Both the position numbers and the translations under genes were made by a program. A stretch of 64,000 nt of DNA. Origin: Clostridia bacterium (lineage in GTDB: Bacteria; Bacillota; Clostridia; Acetivibrionales; DSM-27016). Of this stretch, positions 43,481 to 51,160 are shown in pieces (the first letter of the stretch is position 1; each line of letters starts with the position of its first letter). A model generated the notes under the pieces. That model saw only the letters and a list, made by a program, of their open reading frames with translations, was not told the DNA's origin and searched no databases. The stretch is taken from assembly GCA_026414765.1 (NCBI GenBank), contig JAOAIJ010000016.1, positions 162,786-226,785 on the forward strand, given 5' to 3'.

Positions 43481-45763
43481 ATGCCTGCAAAAGATCATCC
43501 TTCATACAAGGAAGAATACAACAAAAGCAAATATGTTCTTGATTATGTGAAAGTGGCTTTAGATGCTGCAATAAAAAGAAAGGATAAGATGGATAGTGAA
43601 ATAGGGAGAATCAAAAAACAATTCAGTTGGGAAAGTAGTCAGGACTACGTAGAATTAGTAATGAATTCCATGCTGCAAGGGAGCCTTGAGCTAAAATTGC
43701 GGAATCTGAAAGCAGCGATGGAAAAGCCGTATTTCGGAAGAGTTGATTTTAAGGAAGACAATAAGAAAACAGTTGAAAAGCTCTATATCGGCAAAGTATC
43801 CCTTATGAGAGATGAGGATCAGTCGCTGCTGATAGTTGACTGGCGTGCCCCTATAGCCAACCTGTATTATGAGGAAAGGCTTGGAGAAGCAACTTATTCC
43901 TGTCCTGATGGTGATATAAGAGGTGAATTGATCTTAAAAAGACAGTTTTCCTTTGATAAGGGTGAGTTAAAAGAAGTATTCGATATAGATATTACGACAA
44001 ACGATGAATTCCTCCAATCCTATTTAGGAGCCAGTGCGGATAACAGGCTCAAAGATATTGTATCTACTATACAAGCTGAGCAGAACCAGATAATCAGGGC
44101 GGATATGTGGACCCCCTTAATAGTGCAGGGGGCTGCAGGGAGCGGTAAAACGACGATAGCTCTTCATAGGATAGCATACCTTATTTATACTTATGAAAAA
44201 GAATTTAAGCCGGAAAATTTTATGATAATCGCACCGAATAAGCTCTTTCTGAATTATATATCGGAGGTACTGCCCGAACTCGGTGTTGAAAAGGTAAAAC
44301 AAACTACCTTTGAGGATTTTGCTTTAGAGCTAATAGGAAAGAAACTGAAGCTTAGGGATGCAAATGAAAAACTGATTACATTTGTTGAACATAATGTTGG
44401 AAAAGAGCAAATTGAACATAACGGGCTTATAAAAAAAGTATCAGAATTCAAAGCTTCAATGCTGTTCAAGGAAATAATTGATGAGTATATTAAGTCCAAA
44501 GAGGCCACGCTTTTGCCAAAAGAAGATTTTTGTGTTGCTTCTAAGGTTTTGTTCAAATACGAGGAAATAAATAATCTGTTTTTAAAGGAATATAGCAACT
44601 GGCCTGTAATGCAGAGGTTGAACGAAATTAAAAAGCACTTGAATAACAGATTGAAAACAAAAAAGGAATCTATAATAAACCAATTATATGATCAGTGTGA
44701 TGAGAAAATCAGTAAGCTTAAGATTGAGATGGAAGACTCGGAAGACAGGCAGAAATTAATAATAGATGCTATTAACCGTAGGGACGAGATCATAAAGAAT
44801 CTTGAAACACATTCAAAGAAAGCAATTAATGACTATATGAAGAAGACTGCAAAAGTTAATCCCTATGAATACTATAAAGATATGCTAAGTGACAGTGAAG
44901 GCCTATTAAGATTTTCTGCCGGAAAAGTAGAGGAAAGAATTATCACATTTACCGGGGAATACTCCAGCCAGGTCTTAAAATCTGGCTATGCCGAGTTAGA
45001 AGATCTGGCGCCTATAATATATATCAAACTAAAGATGTATGGAATGGATGAAAAGATACCTGTTAAGCATATAGTGATCGATGAAGCCCAGGATTTCAGT
45101 GTTTTTCAGCTTTATGTCCTGAAAAACATAATTAAAGACAGTTCATTCACAATACTTGGAGACCTTGCTCAGGGTATACATTCATACAGGGGTACAAAAA
45201 GCTGGGAGGATGTGAGGGAGCAGGTGTTTTGCGGGAAAAAGAGTAAGCTGCTGCTGCTGGAGCAAAGCTACAGAACTACTGTTGAAATAATGGAAGCTGC
45301 AAATAAGGTGATAAAATGTATGAATGACAGCAGCATAATTGCGGCAAAGCCTGTTATAAGACATGGCAACGAGCCTGAATTGATCCGCATGCAGAGTATG
45401 GATGAAATAGCAAAGGGTATAGGGGAAAAAATAGACTCATTTGAGAAAAAAGGATATAAGACTATAGCTGTTATTTGCAAGACAATGGATGAATGTAATG
45501 CGGTTTGGTCAAGGCTAAGGTCTATAGGCAGCAAACCAGTAATTATAACTGGAAAAGAAAAGGAATATAAGGGCGGTATTGTTATTGTCCCGTCATATTT
45601 GGCTAAAGGGCTTGAATTTGATGCAGTCATAATAGCAAACGCGGCAAAGGAGATATATCCGGAAACTGATCTTGATATAAAGCTGTTGTATGTAGCGATG
45701 ACCAGACCGCTTCATGAGCTGTGTATATATTACTGTGGGGAGTTGACATCTCTTCTTGCTTAG
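43481..45763 (+). CDS. UvrD/Rep-like helicase of the HelD (RNA polymerase recycling) family
   Basis: 760 residues. A coiled N-terminal arm (about 5-50) that in HelD inserts into the RNA polymerase secondary channel, the WRAPI motif in LLIVDWRAPIANLYYEERLG (about 108-127), Walker A GAAGSGKTT (about 216-224), and Walker B VIDEAQDFSVFQ (about 531-542). Superfamily I motifs V/VI follow (LAKGLEFDAVIIANA and LLYVAMTRPLHEL near the C-terminus). GGGAGGTG lies 9 bases before the ATG. HelD removes RNA polymerase from DNA using ATP; a role in DNA repair is the older alternative. Confidence 0.9.
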   Translation: MPAKDHPSYKEEYNKSKYVLDYVKVALDAAIKRKDKMDSEIGRIKKQFSWESSQDYVELVMNSMLQGSLELKLRNLKAAMEKPYFGRVDFKEDNKKTVEKLYIGKVSLMRDEDQSLLIVDWRAPIANLYYEERLGEATYSCPDGDIRGELILKRQFSFDKGELKEVFDIDITTNDEFLQSYLGASADNRLKDIVSTIQAEQNQIIRADMWTPLIVQGAAGSGKTTIALHRIAYLIYTYEKEFKPENFMIIAPNKLFLNYISEVLPELGVEKVKQTTFEDFALELIGKKLKLRDANEKLITFVEHNVGKEQIEHNGLIKKVSEFKASMLFKEIIDEYIKSKEATLLPKEDFCVASKVLFKYEEINNLFLKEYSNWPVMQRLNEIKKHLNNRLKTKKESIINQLYDQCDEKISKLKIEMEDSEDRQKLIIDAINRRDEIIKNLETHSKKAINDYMKKTAKVNPYEYYKDMLSDSEGLLRFSAGKVEERIITFTGEYSSQVLKSGYAELEDLAPIIYIKLKMYGMDEKIPVKHIVIDEAQDFSVFQLYVLKNIIKDSSFTILGDLAQGIHSYRGTKSWEDVREQVFCGKKSKLLLLEQSYRTTVEIMEAANKVIKCMNDSSIIAAKPVIRHGNEPELIRMQSMDEIAKGIGEKIDSFEKKGYKTIAVICKTMDECNAVWSRLRSIGSKPVIITGKEKEYKGGIVIVPSYLAKGLEFDAVIIANAAKEIYPETDLDIKLLYVAMTRPLHELCIYYCGELTSLLA

Positions 45764-45794
45764 AGGACACTCCTACACCTATACAAATTAGTCG

Positions 45795-45823
45795 TTGAAG
45801 TAATTGGTGTGCGGGTATATAAT
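45795..45823 (+). promoter_or_regulatory. Sigma-A promoter of the SNF2 gene
   Basis: TTGAAG (45795-45800), 17 bases, TATAAT (45818-45823): perfect -10 box and good -35 box, 55 bases before the ATG. Confidence 0.75.
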
Positions 45824-45878
45824 AAAATATTGGACACATTCAGCTTAACCTCTTAATTCAATGATAAAGGAGAAGGTA

Positions 45879-48800
45879 ATGTTTCAGATTTCAAGCGAAT
45901 TAATTCTGAGCAGATCTACTCAGTTTGTATATGACCGGGGAAAAGAATACCACAAGCAGCAAAGGGTAAAATCAATAAGTTTCATACAGGAAAAGCTGAT
46001 TTTTGATGCGAATGTACTAGGTACTAAACAGTATAATGTTCAAATACAGTTTGACAGGAATGGAGAACTTCAGCATTCAAGCTGTGCATGTCAGGCATAT
46101 GAAAATTATTGGGGCATATGTAAACATGTAATAGCAGTATTACTGGTAATAAAAAACAAACAGGAATCCGGTTTTTTTGAAGGATTAAAGTCAAAAAGGG
46201 TATCAAAACAAATCTTTAATTATTTTCAGGGCAGGCAGAGCCTTGAAAAAGTTCCTGTTGATCTGGAAATAACTTACGGATTTCATAAGGGGAGCGGAAA
46301 TACAGGCGCGTATTCAAGCTTGAGCCTTAGGATAGGGGAAGGAAAGCTTTATGTCGTAAAGGAAATAAAAAAACTCTTTGCCTGTATTGAAAAAAATGAG
46401 GAGCTGGAGTTTGGAAAAGGCTTTACCTTTGACCCCTCAAAACACGAATTCAAGGATTGTTACAAACCACTGATAAACATGCTTAAAGAACTCTATGAAG
46501 TGGAGAAAATAAGTGACAAGTTTTCAAGTGGATATGGCAAATCTAGTATATTTAAGGAAAATCATGTGCTGCTGGCACCTTCGATAGTTAAGAGATTTTT
46601 TGAAATGTATAAGGAAATGCCATTTAGAGCAGTAATAATTGATAGGTTGTACGAAAAAATGGAGGTTTTAGTTACCGATTTCCCGGTAGCCTTTCTAATT
46701 AAGAAAGAGGGATCAAACCTTATTTTAGAAATAGAATGCGAAGATCCTTTGATACCGCTTACAGATGAAGGGGAATACTTTCTTTGCGGAGATAGGATTT
46801 ATAAGACTTCAGCAAAACAGCAGCAAAACTTTAAACCTTTCTATATTGCACTTTTGCAGCAGCAGGATAAAATAATCCGCTTTTATGAAGAAGATAAGGA
46901 GAGGTTTGTTTCGGAGGTACTTCCTTTTGCAGAAAAAGCGGGAGAGGTAATAATAGAAGAAAATGTCCAATCCCTTATAGAGAAGATAGACCTGGAGACC
47001 GAAATCTATCTGGATCGATTAGGAGAGACTATAACCGCTGATGTTAAGTTCATATATGGAGACAAAGTGATTAATCCCTTTTCTCCTATAGTAAAGACTT
47101 CTTTTCTGGAAGAAAAGATTTTTGTACGTGAAGTTGAAAAAGAGAGAACTATAATGGACATCCTTGGAGAGTCGGAGTTTAAGGTATTAAACAATCAGGT
47201 ATATCTTGATGAAGAAGACAAGGTGTTTGATTTTGTTTTTAGTACAGTTCCCAAACTTCAGGAATACTCACAAGTATATTATTCCAGCAACTTTAAAAAG
47301 ACAATCATTAAGGAAGCAGCAGCCTTTTCGGGGGGCATCAGACTGAATGAAAAAACTGATATGCTGGAGATAACCTTTAAATTTGAGGGTATTGAACGGG
47401 ATGAGCTGGTAAATATTTTATACTCACTGAAAGACAATAAAAAGTACTATCGGCTAAAAGATGGAACATTCCTGCACCTCGGAGAAAAAGAGATACAGGA
47501 GTTTGCAGATATAGTGGAATACCTGGGGCTGGATAATGAGGATGTTGTTAAAGAATATATGGAAATACCCAAATCCAGGGCTTTTTATCTGGATCAATAC
47601 CTTAAAAACTCAAGTTTGAAGTATATAGAAAGAAATCATGCTTTTAAGGAATTTGTTCAAAACGTATATGACCCTGAAGATACTGATCTGATTCTGCCTG
47701 AGGGGCTTAATGCGGGATTGAGGGAATATCAGAAGTTTGGCTTCAAATGGCTGAAAACCATGTCGATATACGGTCTGGGTGCTATACTTGCTGACGATAT
47801 GGGCCTGGGAAAAACGCTTCAGGTCCTGACACTCCTTTTGTCCGATAAAAACCAGAAAGGTTCTTGCCCCTCAATTATTGTTGTTCCATCAACACTTGTA
47901 TATAACTGGCAGGCGGAAGTGGATAAATTTGCACCAGGCCTGGATACGGTTATAATTGCCGGAAACAAGGAAAATAGGGCAGCGCTTATTGACAGTATAA
48001 AAGAACATGATATTGTTGTTACGTCTTATCCATTGATCAGAAGGGATATTGAACTATATAAAAATAAGGAATTCAGATATTGTATACTTGATGAGGCGCA
48101 GTATATAAAAAACCCTAATTCACATAATGCAAAGACAGTCAAAGAAATAAAGGCAAAAAACCGTATTGCATTAACCGGTACTCCTATGGAAAACTCCCTG
48201 GATGAATTATGGTCATTGTTTGATTTTATTCTTCCCGGCTACCTTTTTTCGTATCATCAGTTTTCTGAAAGGTATATAAAGCCAATAATAAAGGATGAAA
48301 ACAGAAAGATACTGAGTGAGCTGGGGAGGCATATCAAGCCGTTTATACTCAGGAGGGTCAAGACTGAGGTTTTGAAGGAGCTGCCTGAAAAAATAGAGCA
48401 CAAGCTGGCGGCAGAGCTGACTGCCGAACAGAAAAAAATATACTATGCCTATCTGTATCAGGTAAGGAAGGAAATTGAGAAAAATATTAAAGAAGAGGGA
48501 TTTGAAAAGAGCCATATAAAAATACTTGCTGCTTTGACAAGACTCCGGCAATTATGCTGTCACCCTTCACTTTTTCTGGATAATTTTGAAGGGGAAAGCG
48601 GAAAGATGCTTCTTCTACAAGAACTTATAAACGATTCTGTTTCAGGAGGCCATAGGATTTTGTTATTCTCACAGTTTACTACGATGCTTCGTTTGATCGG
48701 AAAATGGCTGGAGAGCAAAGGCATCGAGCACTTATACCTTGATGGTACCACAAAAACCGAGGATAGGATTAAGCTTGTCAGGGCGTTTAATAACGGTCAG

Positions 48801-49109
48801 GGCAAAATTTTTCTCATATCCCTTAAAGCAGGTGGGACTGGGCTAAACCTTACAGGAGCAGATACCGTAATTCATTATGATCCGTGGTGGAATCCTGCTG
48901 TCGAAGATCAGGCTACGGACAGGGCTTACAGAATCGGACAAAAAAAATCGGTTCATGTAATGAAGCTGATTACCAGAGGTACTATCGAAGAGAAGATATA
49001 CAACTTGCAGGAAAATAAGAAGAAGCTGATAGATGCAGTAATTCAGCCGGGAGAGACAATGCTCTCAAAGATGAGTGAGGAGGAAATCAGGGGACTTTTC
49101 ATTGACTGA
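45879..49109 (+). CDS. SWI2/SNF2-type DNA translocase with SWIM zinc finger
   Basis: 1,076 residues. N-terminal SWIM finger C-x-C-x(n)-C-x-H (CACQAYENYWGICKHVIAV, about 69-87), a long SNF2-associated bacterial region (about 100-600), then the two helicase lobes: motif I ADDMGLGKT (about 640-648), DEAQ box ILDEAQYIKNP (about 735-745), motif III ALTGTPMENS, and motifs V-VI SLKAGGTGLNLTGADTVIH with QATDRAYRIGQ (about 980-1018). The start is ATG 45879, where AAAGGAG is 6 bases upstream; the ATG at 45861 precedes that site. This arrangement is related to RapA-like remodellers that act on RNA polymerase or DNA. It follows helD, with its own promoter. Confidence 0.93.
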   Translation: MFQISSELILSRSTQFVYDRGKEYHKQQRVKSISFIQEKLIFDANVLGTKQYNVQIQFDRNGELQHSSCACQAYENYWGICKHVIAVLLVIKNKQESGFFEGLKSKRVSKQIFNYFQGRQSLEKVPVDLEITYGFHKGSGNTGAYSSLSLRIGEGKLYVVKEIKKLFACIEKNEELEFGKGFTFDPSKHEFKDCYKPLINMLKELYEVEKISDKFSSGYGKSSIFKENHVLLAPSIVKRFFEMYKEMPFRAVIIDRLYEKMEVLVTDFPVAFLIKKEGSNLILEIECEDPLIPLTDEGEYFLCGDRIYKTSAKQQQNFKPFYIALLQQQDKIIRFYEEDKERFVSEVLPFAEKAGEVIIEENVQSLIEKIDLETEIYLDRLGETITADVKFIYGDKVINPFSPIVKTSFLEEKIFVREVEKERTIMDILGESEFKVLNNQVYLDEEDKVFDFVFSTVPKLQEYSQVYYSSNFKKTIIKEAAAFSGGIRLNEKTDMLEITFKFEGIERDELVNILYSLKDNKKYYRLKDGTFLHLGEKEIQEFADIVEYLGLDNEDVVKEYMEIPKSRAFYLDQYLKNSSLKYIERNHAFKEFVQNVYDPEDTDLILPEGLNAGLREYQKFGFKWLKTMSIYGLGAILADDMGLGKTLQVLTLLLSDKNQKGSCPSIIVVPSTLVYNWQAEVDKFAPGLDTVIIAGNKENRAALIDSIKEHDIVVTSYPLIRRDIELYKNKEFRYCILDEAQYIKNPNSHNAKTVKEIKAKNRIALTGTPMENSLDELWSLFDFILPGYLFSYHQFSERYIKPIIKDENRKILSELGRHIKPFILRRVKTEVLKELPEKIEHKLAAELTAEQKKIYYAYLYQVRKEIEKNIKEEGFEKSHIKILAALTRLRQLCCHPSLFLDNFEGESGKMLLLQELINDSVSGGHRILLFSQFTTMLRLIGKWLESKGIEHLYLDGTTKTEDRIKLVRAFNNGQGKIFLISLKAGGTGLNLTGADTVIHYDPWWNPAVEDQATDRAYRIGQKKSVHVMKLITRGTIEEKIYNLQENKKKLIDAVIQPGETMLSKMSEEEIRGLFID

Positions 49110-49131
49110 AAATAAGCATATAGGGTATAAT
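49102..49131 (+). promoter_or_regulatory. Strong promoter of the ABC-F leader
   Basis: TTGACT (49102-49107), 18 bases, TATAAT (49126-49131). The -35 box overlaps the stop codon of the SNF2 gene. Transcription would start near 49138, giving a leader of about 305 bases before the ABC-F ATG. Confidence 0.75.
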
Positions 49132-49186
49132 AAAACTATTAATCATGAAAGGGTAAGGTATCGCTGAAATGAGGAACTAATCTATT

Positions 49187-49348
49187 TTGGAACAACTAAA
49201 ATTATGGCATTGGCAACCTTTAAAAGAAGTTTATAAGGTTGTTGCGGAATTAATTTTGTTCTGGAGTGGATTGGGATACCCGATTTCATATATTCTTGCT
49301 CATTTTTATGCTGAAAACACGGCAGTCAGCCGGCATAATAAGCGATAG
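49187..49348 (+). CDS. 53-codon reading frame in the ABC-F leader
   Basis: TTG 49187 to TAG 49348, with GAGGA about 11 bases upstream. The product contains aromatic and hydrophobic residues (KLWHWQPLKEVYKVVAELILF, then SGLGYPISYILAHFYAE) and looks protein-like. It could be a leader peptide, a remnant or chance. It overlaps a GCAACCTT/AAGGTTGT hairpin at about 49215-49244. Confidence 0.35.
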   Translation: MEQLKLWHWQPLKEVYKVVAELILFWSGLGYPISYILAHFYAENTAVSRHNKR

Positions 49349-49379
49349 TATTATGCTGTTGCCTTCTATAGGTGCTGAC

Positions 49380-49397
49380 ATGAATTTGAGATTATGA
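49380..49397 (+). CDS. Leader peptide (5 codons) of the ABC-F attenuator
   Basis: ATG AAT TTG AGA TTA TGA encodes M-N-L-R-L. AGGTG lies 5 bases upstream of the ATG, a proper ribosome binding site. It ends 20 bases before the terminator stem. Short leader peptides in this position are the sensors in ribosome-mediated attenuation of ABC-F genes. Confidence 0.5.
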   Translation: MNLRL

Positions 49398-49417
49398 AAT
49401 AAAAGGTGTTTATAAAT

Positions 49418-49443
49418 CCTCTCTGGAAAAGGGAGGTTTTTTT
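49418..49443 (+). promoter_or_regulatory. Terminator/anti-SD hairpin in front of the ABC-F gene (attenuator)
   Basis: CCTCTC (49418-49423) pairs with GGGAGG (49431-49436) around TGGAAAA and is followed by T7 directly at the ATG. GGGAGG is also the gene's only ribosome binding site, so the hairpin both ends transcription and hides the site. GAGATTAT inside the leader peptide frame resembles the complement of ATAAATCCTC (49412-49421) and could form a competing anti-terminator. Confidence 0.65.
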
Positions 49444-51135
49444 ATGCTTATATTGGAAGCAGAAAATATTAAGAAATATTATGGGGAAAGGCTGATTACC
49501 GGACTGGAAAGATTTAAGCTATATGAGAGCGACAGGGTTGGTATAGTAGGACTAAATGGGTCGGGTAAAACTACCCTTATGAACATTCTTACAAAGCAAA
49601 CCGAGCCTGATGAAGGAAGTGTTGTGATCCATACAAACTATACAATAATCCGTCAGCTGGAAGAAGATGAAGAACTTAAACAAATGGCAATGTCTGATAA
49701 TAATGACCTTATTTTTAGAGAATTCGATATTGATGGCATAAATATAGCCTATGCAAGCGGGGGGGAGAAAACACGCCTTAAAATTGCCAGCGGATTGTCT
49801 GCCGTAAGCAGTGTAATTTTTGCAGATGAACCCACCTGCAACCTTGATATAAAGGGAGTACAGCTGCTTGAAGAAAAGCTGAAGGCCTTCCAGGGGGCTA
49901 TTGTAATAATATCCCATGACAGGACGCTTATGGATAATATATGCAATAAGATCCTGGAGGTTGAGAACGGAAGAGTAAAACTATATGAGGGGAATTACAC
50001 GGCTTATCGTACCCGTAAGGAAGCTGAGCGGGAAAGGCAGCTTTTTGAGTATGAGCAGTATACCAGGGAAAAGCGTAAGCTTGAAGATGCTATGGATGGA
50101 TTGAGGAACAAGGTAAAAACAATGAGGAAGGCGCCTGCACGAATGGGAAATTCCGAAGCCAGGCTTCATAAGCGCAGAGTAAACGGCAAAAAGGCAAGAC
50201 TCGATAAGTCAGTAAAGGCAATGGAGACCAGGATAAATCAGCTGGAAATAAAAGAAAGACCAAGAGATTTGCCGAAGGCAAGGATAGATATCCAGGAAGG
50301 CAGCATGCCTGTGAGTAAAACAGTTATCAGCGCTAAAGATTTGTGGAAAAGTTTTGGAAGCAGGAAGTTATTTGATGGAGTAAATTTCGATATTCCTAAT
50401 GGGAGCAAAGTGGCTTTGGTAGGCGATAACGGGTCAGGTAAAACTACGCTCCTTAATATGATACTTGAAGGTACAGAAGGGATCAGGATAGCTAACGGTG
50501 TTAAAATCGGCTATTTCAGCCAGAATCATGATATTCTTGATGCCGATAGGACCATACTGGAGAATGTTTTAAAGGTAAGCATATTTCCTGAGTATTTTGT
50601 GAGGACTGTTCTTGCAAGGCTTCTGTTCAAAAAGGATGATGTGTACAAAAAGATAGAACAGCTAAGTGGAGGGGAAAGAGTGAAAGTTGCCTTTGCCAGG
50701 ATATTTGTGCAGGACATCAACCTGCTGATAATGGACGAGCCTACGAATTATCTTGATATATACTCAATGGAAGCACTGGAAGGAGTTTTGAGGGAATTTG
50801 AGGGAACTATTCTTTTTGTATCTCATGACAGGAGATTTGTTGAGAAGGTAGCGGGGTATATCCTTGCTCTGCAAGACGGAAAAGTTGTAAAAATTGGACA
50901 GGGGATGGCACAATACTTTCAAGGAGACACAAAAAAAAATAAGAATATGAAGAATGTTAATTCTCAGAAACATGAGATGGAGAGAATAATGCTTCTGGAA
51001 AACAGATTGTCGTCTTTGAACGGCAGACTATGCATGCCTTCCAAAACAGACAATGTTGAGGCGTTGAATGCGGAATATATAAAGACAGCTAATGAGCTGA
51101 AGACAATAAAAGAGGGGATGAAGGCAGCCCGCTAG
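49444..51135 (+). CDS. ABC-F ribosome protection ATPase (antibiotic-resistance type)
   Basis: 563 residues with two ABC domains and no membrane segments. Domain 1: Walker A GLNGSGKTT (about 36-44), signature ASGGEKTRL, Walker B IFADEPTCNLD. Linker of about 80 residues (about 190-280) with MRKAPARMGNSEARLHKRR, the extended interdomain helix hairpin that reaches the peptidyl-transferase centre; the phrase A-P-x-R-M-G-N-S-E-A-R-L-H-K is typical of the Vga/Lsa/VmlR/CplR group. Domain 2: GDNGSGKTT (about 328-336), LSGGERVKVA, LLIMDEPTNYLD. Predicted to displace lincosamide, pleuromutilin and streptogramin A drugs. Controlled by the upstream attenuator. Confidence 0.93.
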   Translation: MLILEAENIKKYYGERLITGLERFKLYESDRVGIVGLNGSGKTTLMNILTKQTEPDEGSVVIHTNYTIIRQLEEDEELKQMAMSDNNDLIFREFDIDGINIAYASGGEKTRLKIASGLSAVSSVIFADEPTCNLDIKGVQLLEEKLKAFQGAIVIISHDRTLMDNICNKILEVENGRVKLYEGNYTAYRTRKEAERERQLFEYEQYTREKRKLEDAMDGLRNKVKTMRKAPARMGNSEARLHKRRVNGKKARLDKSVKAMETRINQLEIKERPRDLPKARIDIQEGSMPVSKTVISAKDLWKSFGSRKLFDGVNFDIPNGSKVALVGDNGSGKTTLLNMILEGTEGIRIANGVKIGYFSQNHDILDADRTILENVLKVSIFPEYFVRTVLARLLFKKDDVYKKIEQLSGGERVKVAFARIFVQDINLLIMDEPTNYLDIYSMEALEGVLREFEGTILFVSHDRRFVEKVAGYILALQDGKVVKIGQGMAQYFQGDTKKNKNMKNVNSQKHEMERIMLLENRLSSLNGRLCMPSKTDNVEALNAEYIKTANELKTIKEGMKAAR

Positions 51136-51144
51136 CGGCTGCCT
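51122..51144. terminator. GC-rich hairpin at the ABC-F 3' end
   Basis: AGGCAGCC and GGCTGCCT pair around a 7-base loop; the stem includes the stop codon. No T run follows, so terminator activity is uncertain. Confidence 0.45.
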
Positions 51145-51160
51145 CTATCCCCTAAATATT

